From Hysterangium stoloniferum (lineage: Eukaryota; Basidiomycota; Agaricomycetes; Hysterangiales; Hysterangiaceae): a stretch of 64,000 nt of DNA. Position 1 is the stretch's first letter. Each line of letters begins with the position of its first letter. Of this stretch, positions 45,650 through 57,189 are shown piece after piece. Location of the stretch: contig WHVD01000019.1 in assembly GCA_015178975.1 (NCBI GenBank), forward strand, positions 868,001 to 932,000, in the 5' to 3' direction. The notes beneath the pieces were generated by a model that saw only the letters and a program-made list of their open reading frames with translations, did no database searches and was not told the DNA's origin. The translations under genes and the position numbers were made by a program.

Positions 45650-47906
45650 TCAGTGAGAATCGACCTGACCCACCTTAAGAAAGTTGATATGACCACATGC
45701 ATTTAGAATGTTTTTATCGATCAGATCCTTGATAAATGTCAGTGAAGTGTGTGAACGGTACATTACGCGCGAAAAGGACGAGGGTCTAGAAAGTCCCTTC
45801 AACGGTTAATTTTTATATGAATTGTAATGAACCCAATATTGAACGTAAATATATCATTTACTTACAAACTAAACTCAAGTGTACGAACGTTGACTGCCAT
45901 GCACAGAAGGCTGACACAGCACTCCATATTCGAATCTCCAGAGGATATTAAGTCTATGATGTCGTAAATACTTGGTTTGCAAAAAATGAGGCACCAACCA
46001 TGTTTTTGTCCCTGAAATGACCCATTCTATGAAGTCACAAAATGTTGATGAAAGGTCTTTCTTTTTGGGTAGATTTTGGCATGCAAAATATTTAAACTGG
46101 ATGTGATATTTACCGATCATCTAAATTCAATCCAAAGGTTACCTTTAGTCAACTTTTGTATGACCAAGAATGTCAGAGTTGATACAAATAAAATTCATTT
46201 CTTAAAGTGCATCTCCTTGAAAAGGATTGTGTAGTGCATCAAAGGCAGTTCATCCCAGCAGTCATAATGGATTAAAGAGGATGGTCACAACTTCCTCAAT
46301 ATACAAAATTTTACTGAAAAATCCTCATATTTTTCAAGTGAGACTATTTCTTCTGACTATGACTACATATTTTATGAGTTTATATTACATTACTCCTAAA
46401 ATTTTATCTTTAAGACTTGTATGCCCTTTTAAAATATGCACAAATGTCATGGTTAAACAAGGTTATTTGGGTTATGACCTAATCTTTGGAATCTCTGGTA
46501 TCTGTGTGACTTTTATTCAAATATGCACAAATGTCACAGTTAAAACAATATTCTTTGGGCTATGACTCAATCTTTGGGATAGGATATATTCTCTGGTATA
46601 TATATGTGACTTTTCAAAAATGGTTCAAATAATTTAACTTTATTCATTCAGAAACTTAATCAGAAACTATCTGGCCTACCAATCCATGTTGTGGAATTTA
46701 TTCCAGGGGGATAATCTACAGATGATTGTTAGACTAACTTGTATCTGATGCAGAATATATATGAATATTTTCCCATTCTCCAGCATATTACCTGATGAAC
46801 TGGATTTGATGAAATAATAATTCCATGCCAAACAATATAAATATATATACTTGATTGAGCAAATAATTTTTGAAGTTTTGGGTTATTCTCCCAAATCATA
46901 TATTCAGTCAGATGTTTCCACAATCTTCCATGCATGTGTTAAAATGAAAATTCATTGGATGTGATTGGTTGACAGCCTAGACACAACTTTAGAGCAGTGC
47001 AGATGTGTAGGCATGCTTAAAACCTCTGACTGAAGGCCAGTGCCTTATGTAAGATGTTCACACAAGCCATTAAGAGACTGGAGAGCTGTTGGCATGTCAT
47101 TCTTCTAAGTTGGCTTAAATGCAAATGCAGCTGTACTATACCTTTGGTTTGGATGCCCAGATTTTGGGATTAATATTTTTAAACCGAAGATGACAACTAA
47201 TTACAATTAATTGAATCTGGAGGTATTAAGAGGGATACATAATTAGGAAATAAATTAACTCTGTGTAGCAAAATCCAGGCATGAAAATAAAGTATCTTTA
47301 GCTGCAAGTTTTAGCACATCTATTGCAGTGAGAAGACATGTTAATGACTCTCTGGAGATGCCATCCAACATCTCTGTGGAATCAACCCATGGACTTAATT
47401 CCATCTTGGACCTTGGCAATTAGACATCTTTTAGTGATGTGTTGATCTTCCAAAGACTCTTTATCTTTTTCCACTTCATGACTGCAATGACCCAGGACAA
47501 TTGTAAGGGGTGTTCAATTTCTTGCCTATTTTAATTCTGTATTATTTCTATATAGATTTTAACATATTGGTTTTCCAATTATTTACAGCTTTGAATCCCC
47601 TCCTAGGGTAACCAGCTCTCTCATAAATTTCTCCGACTGGTTTAACCCTTAGAGACTCCTTAGTATTGTTCCCTGTAATTTTCTCATATTTTCCTGATAG
47701 TTAGTGCACCCTCTAGGAATATTTTTATGGTAGAGTAAATAGTTAGTGCCCATTGGGGATGAGCTGTCATTCTATTTCTAGACACCCTATATTTTGAAGC
47801 ACCTAGCAGAGGCCCCCCCTTATCTTTTTCTCTTTGGATATCCCTCTGCTAGCCTTGTATGAGATCCACAGGCTCTGTTGAGGTTGCCTTTACAACAATT
47901 GTGTAT
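45650..47906. repeat. CpG-poor AT-rich repeat copy
   Basis: From about 45,890 CG dinucleotides almost vanish. About 46,320-46,950 is one copy of an AT-rich repeat whose other copies are about 50,840-51,780 (split by a solo LTR) and about 58,740-58,995. Shared phrases include 'tgcacaaatgtcatggttaaa', 'ataatctacagatgattgtt' and 'agttttgggttat'. No intact coding region was seen; 47,000-47,906 shows nothing recognisable. Confidence 0.6.
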
Positions 47907-49207
47907 GGAAGTGTTAGGATTCCAGTCATTTGGCTCCCCACAACCTCATTCTACTCTCCCCACCCTCCAGCATCCCACCATTGGTACCCCCAACCACAAT
48001 ATCACTGCCCACAGTGCACCAACACTTTTGTCAATATGGTTTTCCCCCTTCTTCATCCCATCCTGTCTCCATCTCAATACTCTCCCATTGCCCATTCTAC
48101 TTGTAAATTATATTTTGCCACCTCATACCCTCTAGAATGCTTTTACCATACTGTATTTAGTTCTAGTCTGATCCTTACCCCTTTCTGTAGTTCCTTGACC
48201 TGTCACTGTTTCCCATTTCCTTGATTGGCCTTCCACTCATCCATTTCACCTTTTAATAAAGTTCCTACCATGTATGCTACTGCTCTTCAGTTCTAATATC
48301 AACTTAGATTACTGTTATGACTGGAAAACCTGCCAGGACCCAGACCCTATCATACATACACCTGACTCTACATTATATGAACAACACACTGAACCCTGCC
48401 CAGACAATCTGGTACCCTTTGTTCCCAATCTGTCTTTGCTCATTTGTCATCTGGTTTAATTCTACCTTTGTTCCTGATTAGTTTTGGCATCTGGCTTATT
48501 GTATTACTGTACTCCTGTTATGTCTTTTTGTATGTCTGAGTCAGTAGTACAATAATCTACTAGTCTATGTGTATAGCAAAGTAGTTATTTGTACATACAA
48601 TCTGATCAGAAAGTCAACTTAGCATCTACTTGTCTTTTGGACCTTGCATATTCTCAGAACCCACGGGTTTCCCATCTGCTCCTGCTTGAAGTTGGACACT
48701 GTGATCTGTGAAAATGCAGCACATAAGCTGAAGCCGAGTCCATCCCCAGAACTTCTGCAGGTTTTCCCTGGAGACCCACCTGTAAGCCTGTTATGATCAG
48801 AATTCCCACTGGACTCCAGGCACTAACTTATATGCACCTGCACCCTATACACACCAATTGTCAGTTTACCAGACTTCCTGCTGGACTCCGTACATAAGAC
48901 TTGTCCACGTTCGACTTTGTTACTTCATGTATCAGTCACTGGAATGCCCACCAGACTCTGTCCCACGCATCTGTCACCACCCCGCTCAGAAAACCCTCCC
49001 TCTAACTGAGCCCCGTTCCCATTATAGTCAAATGACCTGTCACAATTCGGACTCCACTCCTGCTCCATTCCCATTATGGTTTTATGACCTGTAATGATTC
49101 GGACTCCACTCCATTTTGTCCTGTTCCTAACACCAAGTTTGGTGTTTACTTATCTCATTTTATGTTTGTTAGTTTCGTTTTCATTATTACTGGATTTGGT
49201 ATGTTAT

Positions 49208-49785
49208 TGTTAAGGGTGCATACACGGAGGGTTTCCAGAGAAACCCGTGGGAAATCCAGTAGGACTTGGCTTCAGCTTATAGGCTGCACCCTCACGAGAT
49301 CATGTACTAGATTACTGGAGAGAATCTAAGCTGATTTTCTGACTGGATTGTATGTACAACATCTGCCAGACTATATAGACTGTGGAATGAATAACATACC
49401 AAATCCAGTAATAATGAAAACGAAATGAGCAAACATAAAACGAGATAAGTAAACACCAAATTTGGTGTTAGGAATGGAACAAAACAGAGTGGAGTCCAAA
49501 TCATGACAGGTCATTGACTATAACAGAAACAGGGCTCAGTTAGAGGGATGACAGGTTTTCCAAGTGGGGTCCAGTGACTGATGTGTGGGACGAGGTTGGA
49601 CATAGACAGGGATGGAGTCTGGCGGGTATTCTGGTGACTGATACACAACATAAAGAAGTTGAGCATGGGACAAGTCTGACGTATGGAGTCCAGCGGGAAT
49701 TCCAGTAAACTGACAATTGCTGCGTATAGGCTGTGGGTGCATATAAGTTAGTGCCCAGAGTCTGGTGGGAATTCCAGTCATAACA
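49208..49785 (+). repeat. Nested solo LTR (fourth level), plus orientation, 578 bp
   Basis: Starts TGTTAAGGG and ends GTCATAACA. Perfect target duplication GTTAT at 49,203-49,207 and 49,786-49,790. It is the same family as its host but inverted, so 48,789-49,207 and 49,390-49,785 form a large inverted repeat. The core motif is at 49,268-49,290, 60 bp from its start. Confidence 0.9.
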
Positions 49786-49986
49786 GTTATTCATTCCACA
49801 GTCTATATAGTCTGGCAGATGTTGTACATACAATCCAGTCAGAAAATCAGCTTAGATTCTCCCCAGTAATCTTAGTATATTTTCTGCTCTAAACTCCTCT
49901 TTGAATCACACTGCTTGCACTAGTCGGAGCCCATGGGCTCCGACACATCTATCACTCAACCTCCGACTAATCTATCTCGAATCCCC

Positions 49987-50080
49987 AACCTCTTGACCCA
50001 CAACCTCTTGACCCACAACCTCTTGACCCACAACCTCTTGACCCACAACCTCTTGACCCACGACCTCTTGACCCACAAAC
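49987..50080. repeat. Tandem repeat, six copies of a 15-bp unit
   Basis: Unit CCTCTTGACCCACAA, six near-identical copies with one A-to-G change in the fifth. It lies inside the third-level solo LTR and is absent from the other copy of that family seen here, so it arose by local expansion. Confidence 0.9.
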
Positions 50081-50569
50081 CCTGCCTGGACTCCCCGGGA
50101 TTCCTGTCCACCCATTTGAAATTGGACAAGATGATCTTGTGAGGGCACAGCCTATAAGGTGAAGCCAAGTCCTACTGGATTTCCCATAGGTTTCCCTGGA
50201 AACCCTCTATGTACGCACCCTTAACAGAGCTCCACACTTAACAATTACCTCCATTTAGTCTTCTGTCTAATTACTCCCTCTCTAATACCCTCTAAGGTGT
50301 CATCAGCAAGCTGTAACTCTTTACTTTATGACTCTTAGTATATTGACCCCCCAGTCAAAGTGTTGTCTTTAGTTCTTATCATACTATCCACTCTGTTCAA
50401 AATACTGGAGCACCTTAACAGTTCATATGAGGGTGCAACACATAAGTTGAAGCCAAACTTTACCTGTTTTATAGAGTTGAACCTCCTGACTAGTATGATC
50501 TCTATCATTGGCCTCCCAACATAGAGCCTCCTCTTACCCCTTGCTTAGATCTTAACAGGAAGGGACATA

Positions 50570-50951
50570 GTGAATGTAAGTTGCAACTCTGTGAACTAAA
50601 ACATGTGTTTGCATGTAAGAAGTGACTGTTTGTGCATGGGGCAAGTGCAGGAAGACACATCTGTTTCAACACATCCAGTAAGTAATATGCAGTGTATAAG
50701 CTCTCAATTGCACAGGCTGCAAGAAAACTCATTTAGCAGCTCAGCCATCAGGAACATTTTCATGGCAATAGCTCTTCTAGTGTGTCCATAGAGGATAGTC
50801 ACAATTTCTTGAATATACAAAAATTTACTGAAAAACCCTTACTTTTTAAATGAGACTATTCCTTCTGGCTATAACTACATATTCTATAAGTTTATATTTC
50901 ATTACCCCAAAATTTTATCTTTAAGACATGTGTATGTCCTTTGAAGATATG
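50570..50951. repeat. CpG-poor repeat, left part of the AT-rich repeat copy
   Basis: 50,790-50,951 matches 46,300-46,440. It continues after the inserted LTR at 51,499. No gene seen. Confidence 0.55.
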
Positions 50952-51498
50952 TGTTATGACCCATTCCTGGATACTTCAATCTTCTATAATTATCCATAAT
51001 GTTCCTTAACTTTCCAACCCAACTTCTGACCCAACTTCTGACTACAGAATATTTATAGTTCCCATACTTCTGAACCTCATCCTTGTTCCACATTTGGTAA
51101 CTTGTCAGTTGACAAGTATTCATTTGTTTGCTTGTTGTATTCCCATTTCAGAATAATTACCCTAATCTGTCTTATTATTATGATCCTAGTTTGTAGTACA
51201 AAAATGAAAGAACTTATATTAGTTTTCACAAATTTGTACTTTACCTTAGATCTGATATTGACTTAGTTTCTTATTCCTTCCTTCTTTCTGTATGCTTGAT
51301 ATTTGGAACTCTTTGTAACTCTGAATATCTGTAATCTTCCCATGTAAATCTGGTCCCCAATTTTAAGGACATTCTGAGTGTTTAGCATAGGAGTGCAGCA
51401 CATAAGCTGAAGCCAACATCCTGACCCTATCTGGAAGTTTCTGAGTTCCCAGTTATTTCCAATAGTTCCAGAATAAGTTCCTGACATGGCACTTAACA
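50952..51498 (-). repeat. Solo LTR, 547-bp family, minus orientation
   Basis: Starts TGTTATGACCC and ends GCACTTAACA. Perfect target duplication ATATG at 50,947-50,951 and 51,499-51,503. The empty site is visible in the homologous repeat at about 46,435 (aaaatatgcacaaatg). The core motif is at 51,391-51,414. The inverted relative is 15,127-16,368. Confidence 0.92.
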
Positions 51499-51778
51499 AT
51501 ATGCACAAATGTCATGGTTAAACAAGATTATTTGGGTTATGACTTAATCTTTAGAATAAAATGTATTCTCTGGTATATATGTGACTTTTCAAAAATAGTT
51601 AATCTAGTTTAACTTCATTTCATATAGAAACTTAACCAAAATTATTTGGCCTATCAATCCATGTTGTGAAATGTTTTCCAAAAGGATAATCTACAGATGA
51701 TTGCTTGACTAACTTTTATCAGATGCAAGGATAAATATTAATATTTCACTATTCTCCAGAGTATCATCTGATGGACTA
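51499..51778. repeat. Right part of the AT-rich repeat interrupted by the 547-bp LTR
   Basis: Matches about 46,436-46,800, including 'ataatctacagatgattg'. No coding potential is supported. Confidence 0.6.
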
Positions 51779-52209
51779 CTATTAGGAACCTCATCTTTGG
51801 ACCCCCATAACTTGTTCTTACCCTGGCAACCCTCCAGCATCCTGACATTGGCATCCCTGATTGTGATGTCATCACCTGTGGCACTCTGCCATATTGTTTA
51901 CTATATATTACCTTTTTGGTCACTCTGTTCCACTCCTATCCCAACACCTTCACATCATCCATTCTGTGTGTACACATCATTTGCCACCTCAAACCATTTA
52001 GTATTCTTCTCTTACCTTGCATTTAGTTTCCTTCCATCCCTTGTTCTATGTATGTTAGGATCCTATCATCTTTGGATCCTTGCAACTTGGTTTTACCCTT
52101 GTAGCCCTCCAGCACCCCACTATTGGTATCCCAAACCACAGTGTCACTGCCTGTGGTGCCCTCACACTTGTCCTTCTGTGGATTACCTCTTTGACCATCC
52201 CATCCCAAC

Positions 52210-53647
52210 TGTTAAGGTCTAAGGTCAAGAGGACAAAGGGTATCTATGTCAGAGGGCCAACAATAGAAATTGTACTAGTTAGGATGTCCAACTTTATAAA
52301 GCAAATGGAGCTTGGCTTCAACTTACATATATGTTGTGCCCTTGCACAAACTGTTAGGGTGCTCTGGTATTTCAAACAGAGCAGATAGTATGATGGAGAC
52401 TAAAGACAACACTTAGCTCAATTGATTGAAAGGCCAAGATATATACTAAGAGTCATGTGGGTAAAAGTTGTGCTTGCTGATAACATCTTTGAGAGTATTA
52501 AGAGAAGAATAAAGGGGACTTTAAACAAGAGGATAATCTAAGTTGATATTCAAACTGGAGAACTATAGCATACATAAGGGGAGAGTTTTATACAAAAGTA
52601 TGACAGATGATCAGAAGGCCAATCAAAGAAGTGAGAAGTCATGATGGGTCAAAGGAAGTGGGAAGATGTTAAGAACTAGAAACTGACTAATGTCGGTGGA
52701 CCGATGGGGACCGATCGGAAGGACTTGGCTTCAGCTTATGTGCTGCATCACAGTTGTCCGTCAGGTGTCCTTAAATTCCGGGTGGGCGAAGACTAGTCCC
52801 AATGAATACCTCTTGGTGAGAACTACCGATCGGAATCGAGGGATGAGTTGAGTGTTGGGCCAAGGGGTCGGGGACCGAAGGGGGGCAAGCACACGCAAAG
52901 GCGGAAGACGGGATTCTTAGTATGAGACTTCTGGAGGCATAAGAGGGTATTCTGAGTTGATATTCTGATTGCCTAGTAACTACAACTACAACGGGTTCAT
53001 ATACAAGTATCAGGTGTCTAGAAAATACTAACGGGGAGAAGGGTGGAAAATGGTATTAACAATAAGCTTGACTAGGAACGGGAAGTTTATGATTAGTTCG
53101 GAGGCCGATGATAACCGAGAGCGGAATTACGGTAAAAGGAAATAGTTCGAGGGTTACAAATATATATAGACATATGTGAAACATAGGATAGAGCGGATCA
53201 TTATAATAAAAGGGACGTATCAGAGTTTAACCAGATAGTTCGAGTGTATTTTGACGTGGGTGTAAATGGAGTTTGATCACCGTGAAAGTGTACATCAGCA
53301 TTGGGAGGCTGATGGTTTCCGACATGGTGACTTGAACAGTAACTTGAATCGTCGATGTGTGGCGATAACCTCGGGGACCAATAGGGTTGCGACATGGTCA
53401 TAACAGAAGAAGGGCAAAGATCAAATTAAAACTAAATGTGATGAAACACAAGTATTCTAAAGCTTGTGAGGTGGCAAATAAGACATACACATCAAATGTA
53501 TGACAGGAGAGCATCAGAACAGAGATGGAATGGGATGGCCAAAAGGGTAATCTGCAGAGGGACAGGTGTCAGGGCACCACAGGTACTGATAGCAGGGTGC
53601 CAGAGTAAAACCAAGTTGTGGGGATCCAAAATGATAGGATCCTAACA
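52210..53647 (+). repeat. ~690-bp-family solo LTR, plus, interrupted by a younger LTR
   Basis: Starts TGTTAAGGTC and ends GGATCCTAACA. Perfect target duplication CCAAC at 52,205-52,209 and 53,648-53,652. Own length is about 694 bp after removal of the nested 739-bp LTR and its duplication. The core motif is at 52,314-52,340. Confidence 0.9.
52667..53405 (+). repeat. Young, CpG-rich solo LTR (739 bp)
   Basis: Starts TGTTAAGAAC and ends GGTCATAACA. Perfect target duplication GAAGA at 52,662-52,666 and 53,406-53,410. Unlike everything around it, it is full of CG (ccgatcgg, gtcgggg, cgaagg), so it inserted recently or has escaped methylation decay. The core motif is at 52,727-52,747, 60 bp from the start. 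No internal retroelement domain is left: it is a product of LTR-LTR recombination. Confidence 0.9.
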
Positions 53648-54319
53648 CCAACACTCTCCCATCTCCTGTTTGATGTGTATGTTTTATTTGCCACCTTACA
53701 GCCTTTATATTACTTGTGTTGCATCACATTTAGTCTTAGTTTGATCCTTGATCCTTTTCCTATTCTTTTGATGTCTCATGACTTCTCACTTTCTTGATCA
53801 GCCTTCTGATCATCCATCATATTTTTGGGTAAAAACCCTCTCATGTATGCTATAGTTCTCCACTTCAAATATTGACCTAGATCACCCCTTTTATGTTTAA
53901 AACCCTTGCTTGCTCCTAATACTCTTGAAGATGTTGGCAGCCAGCTGTGACTCTTATCCTCATGATTGGCATTTCAGCCTTCCAGTTGATTCAGCTAAGT
54001 ATTATCTTCAGCCTAAAATCATACTATTTGCTCTTCCTGAAATACTGGAGCATCCTAACAGTTTGTGCAAGGGCACAACACAAAAAGTTGAAGCCAAGAT
54101 CCACTTCTTTTGTAGAACTGGACCTCCCAGTTGAGTATAAAATACCTGTCAGCCCTCTGACATCATTTCTCCTTTGTCTTTTAGACTTTAAATCTTAACA
54201 TTCTATTACTTGCTTCTTTTGACCATTGTCTTCTTACCTCCATGATTGGCCTCCCAATTATTCATGTCACTTTAGTATAAAATCCTCATCCTGTATTCTA
54301 CTTATCTTCAGTTTGAATA

Positions 54320-54766
54320 TGTTAAGCATGGCACTTATGGGTGGGTTTCTGGGGGAAACCCATGGAAGTTCTGGGGGAAGGATATGGCTTCAGCTTATGT
54401 GCTGCACCCTCACAAGATTGTGTTGTCCAACTTCAGATGGGTACAGACAGGAAACCCATTGGTTCTGAGAATACACAGAGGCAAGTTACTAGAGAGATAC
54501 TTAGTTGATTTTCTGATCAGATTGTATGTACAGATAGCTACTTGACTATATAGACTTATAGACTATTGTACTACTAATTCAGAGATACAAAAGACAATAA
54601 CAGGCATACAATAAAACAATAAATTAGATGTCAAATGGCAAGGATGGTTTGAGAACAAGGGGGTCTGGAATGTCCAGTCAGAGTCCAGTGAGTGGTTTGT
54701 ATGATATAGAGAGTCAAGTGCATATAGGATGGGTTCCAGGTCCTGGTTAGTTTCCCAGTCCTAACA
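54320..54766 (+). repeat. Solo LTR, 447 bp, plus orientation
   Basis: Starts TGTTAAGCATGG and ends AGTCCTAACA. Perfect target duplication GAATA at 54,315-54,319 and 54,767-54,771. The empty site is seen at about 61,655 (tttgaatattgact). The core motif is at 54,386-54,408. It resembles the 578-bp family. Confidence 0.9.
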
Positions 54767-55062
54767 GAATATTGACTTGGGTTCCCCTACTCTCTACTTA
54801 ATCTTTGACAAGAAGCCCTTGGCCAGCCAAGACTTTTAACCTTGGCATTCTGGCCCCCTGGTTGATTTAGCTGAGTGTTGACTTTAGCTCTATTGGATAC
54901 TATTTGCTCATTTCAAAATACTAGAGCAACCTGACAGTTCATGCAAGGACACAACATATACATTGAAGCCAAGCTCTACTTGACCAGTAGCACCAGACCT
55001 CCCAGTTGAGTATGTACTAACCCCATTGGTACATCATCATTCTATCTGTGATCCACATAACA

Positions 55063-55498
55063 CAGTACTTTGATTTTTTTATGGCATCTGTATGATAGTA
55101 GACCAGGGTTGGGGGGACTACTTGGGTTCAACACAGGCATACTACATGTATGGCAAGGACTATGGCATGTTTAGTGCTGCCTGATACACTTTCCCAGCAA
55201 GGCCTGTAACTACTAACCAATGTGTTATGGCAATACCTATGTACAGTCTAAGTCCAGGTATAATATAACACTGTCAGAACTACAAAGTACATTTCAATAA
55301 TGGTGACAACTAAGTTACAGATAGCCCCTTCAATTCGGAACATTGATGAAGATTCAAGTTATCCCCCATCGTTATCGTTACCTCTACGCGTAGCATGTCC
55401 TGCTCTGTGTTTCGCGAGACAACGTCCTTATATGCCTTGTAACGCAGTGAAGGGGTGAGTTTTTTGGGGGTTAACCAATCATTCATAATTTTTGAATA
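55063..55498. other. Edge of the repeat block
   Basis: CG dinucleotides return sharply near 55,330-55,390. No gene is supported before 55,499. Confidence 0.45.
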
Positions 55499-56258
55499 TT
55501 GATCATGAAGGTAGACGCAAGGTCAAACAACTCCCTTATTTCCCCAGAGGAGTTCCATAATCCTGAAACCGTGACTTCGGGTGATCATGGAGAAACTGAC
55601 AAAAATGGGCCTGACGGCGGTGACATAATGTCCAGCTTGAGGCTCTGTCCACACATAACACTTGGGACGTCAATCAACTCAAGTACATATTATATAGTTA
55701 TTCTGGCACTGCCTAAATTCCATGGCTTACAACAGAGCCTTTCGTAAATCAGGAGTCGAGTCGAACTGGGATCAATCTTTCTAGAATTTATCTTGGGTTT
55801 CAGGCATCATCCACAGCGCATCCCCCGCGGCCCGGGATTCACCGACCTACACCAGCATTACATTATGCTGTTTCATCCGTCATACATACACTTCAAATGC
55901 CAACCAATGAATACAATCTTGCCAAATTAATATGTAAATATCATAATTGATTTTTTAGGCGTATGGTCATTCTTCCTGGATACATTAAGACGTTTTGGAG
56001 CGTCAATCCAATAACAGAGAAGTGGATGAAAAGAACACCATCGCGCGCGTAATCTTGTGTTATCATCAACATCCTTCTACTCCCAATTTAGCCTTGGTCC
56101 ATGCCAAATCTGAACCGAAAAGAATCCTGAGTGACATGATGTTAAACTCAGTCAGTGTTAATCCCGCCAAAGATCGGCGTTTGGTGCTCCATCCCTCGGG
56201 AACACGTTCCTCTTTCAAAAACGTCCTGAGGTCATCGACCAACCCATCAAATATTTGA
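55499..56258 (+). other. Two short open frames, possible unrecognised gene
   Basis: 55,499-55,747 (82 codons) and 55,995-56,258 (87 codons, plus) are polar and have normal gene-island composition. No domain was recognised, and no pair of splice signals was established to join them. They could be exons of one gene running tail-to-tail with the peroxidase gene, or chance frames. Confidence 0.3.
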
Positions 56259-56287
56259 AGTAGAGATGCACAGCTGTAACAAGGCAG

Positions 56288-57187
56288 TTAGCTTGAAGTC
56301 AGTTCTCTATTACAAGCAGCCTGATATGGTACATACTTTGCGGCGCCGAAAAACCAACCTGAGCTACTTAGAGTAAATTGAGGATTGGTCCGTTTTGAGT
56401 CTTCGAGGCGTTTACTGAGAATCTGGGAAAGATTGGCCCGTGTAATTCTGTTCCCGTCGATAGACGTAGAAAGAAGTTCGTCAATTAACTCGTGATTAGG
56501 AATGCTCTGGTCTGGTTGAAAATACGCGTCCAAACCTATAAGATGGAATTAAAAATGAACAGGGGTTAATTCAGGCTTGACATACGTGAATAACTTCCGT
56601 CGCGCTCCTTAGAAATCGAGATCCATAAACATAACGTACTTTAAATGAAAATGGGCGGACTCACAATCGCATTATGCGCACAGAGATCGTTTAGACTTAC
56701 AGTGTCGGTATAATAATCACGACGCAGGGTCTGTGCTAAGCTATAGGCCATGAAGAATGAAAACGTTGACGACATATTGAAGTACTTGCGCATTGCTGCG
56801 GCTAGTACAGGAAATGTAATGCCCCGTCCATTGTGTGGCAAAATGCCTGCGAGACAGTCAGCTATGGAAACTTACCAGAGTGGGCAGCTGCTCACCGTGA
56901 TTGCTGAATATATTGATTGCTCAGAGAAAGTGCGGCTGGGCAGAATTCCATGTTACTCACCTTAGTGCGTTCAAACCGGGACAGGGTCCACGGCTATCTG
57001 TGTCGCTGCGTGCAACGAAATCAGGCCAAAGAGGTGCTGTAATGCTCTTCCTGGGGGTAAAGGTGTTTAACAAGGTAAGGAGATTGTCCCAAAAGAAACG
57101 TGAAACAAAGATGAAGGCGTAAGCCAGAGTCCCCCAAAGACTCTTGCCTAAGAAGATGGCTGCGGTGTAGAACCATGAGAATGGCAT
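56288..57187 (-). CDS. Heme-thiolate peroxidase (chloroperoxidase/peroxygenase family, Peroxidase_2)
   Basis: ATG 57,187, then a long hydrophobic N-terminus (SLWGTLAYAFIFVSRFFWDN), a membrane anchor or signal, then DSRGPCPGLNAL, whose Cys is the axial heme ligand. A tiny exon supplies SNHG, then ILPHNGRGITFPVLAAAMRK, SLNDLCAHNAI, ERDGSYSR (near 56,590), PDQSIPNHELIDELLS and a C-terminal segment, ending at the stop at 56,288-56,290. Family enzymes carry EHD-x-S for Mg2+ and acid-base catalysis; here it reads E-R-D-G-S, so the His is replaced. Intron phases fit throughout. Peroxide-driven oxidation is the family role; the actual substrate is unknown. Confidence 0.85.
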
Positions 57188-57189
57188 GA

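Larger units (their letters stand above)
48789..50226 (-). repeat. Nested solo LTR (third level), minus orientation, with a tandem repeat
   Basis: Starts TGTTATGATCAG and ends ACCCTTAACA. Flanks AAGCC (48,784-48,788) and GAGCT (50,227-50,231) differ by two transitions, consistent with a decayed target duplication. It is interrupted by the fourth-level LTR. The core motif is at 50,143-50,166. It also carries the 15-bp tandem repeat at about 49,987-50,080. Confidence 0.78.
48313..50243 (-). repeat. Nested solo LTR (second level), minus orientation
   Basis: Starts TGTTATGACTGG and ends CTTAACA. Target duplication ATTAC at 48,308-48,312 and 50,244-50,248. Its core motif is at 48,715-48,735. It is interrupted near its 3' side by the third-level LTR at 48,789-50,226. 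Confidence 0.82.
47912..50557 (-). repeat. Solo LTR of the ~690-bp family, minus orientation, split by nested LTRs
   Basis: Starts TGTTAGGATTCC and ends ATCTTAACA. The flanks are GGAAG at 47,907-47,911 and GGAAG at 50,558-50,562, a matching 5-bp target duplication across 2.6 kb. Own sequence is 47,912-48,307 and about 50,249-50,557; the rest is the nested element 48,313-50,243. The core motif is at 50,431-50,454, about 105 bp from the LTR end. Confidence 0.85.
52053..54200 (-). repeat. ~690-bp-family solo LTR, minus, interrupted by a plus copy of its own family
   Basis: Begins TGTTAGGATCC and ends AATCTTAACA. TTCTA at 54,201-54,205 matches TTCTA at 52,044-52,048 if the left end is taken four bases further out (TGTATGTTAGG). 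The core motif is at 54,071-54,094. It is interrupted by 52,210-53,647. Confidence 0.75.
51780..55062 (-). repeat. Degenerate ~690-bp-family LTR, minus, interrupted twice
   Basis: 51,780-52,048 matches the start of this family (ttaggaacctcatctttggac). 54,201-54,319 and 54,767-55,062 match its middle and end, including a core-motif relic at 54,945-54,970. The two insertions are 52,049/52,053-54,200 and 54,320-54,766. No intact outer target duplication is visible. Confidence 0.6.

Noticed and set aside
47859..48459. Open frames of up to 121 codons in the solo-LTR block
   Set aside because: They lie in LTR sequence, lack domains, and their openness follows from loss of CpG and skewed composition.
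48789..49785. A large fold-back (inverted-repeat) transposon
   Set aside because: The inverted arms are explained by one LTR inserted in reverse into another copy of its own family, proven by the GTTAT target duplication.
49956..50168. Open frame with a repeating peptide on both strands at the 15-bp tandem array
   Set aside because: A 15-bp period keeps all frames open automatically. It lies inside a solo LTR with no start context, so it is not a gene.
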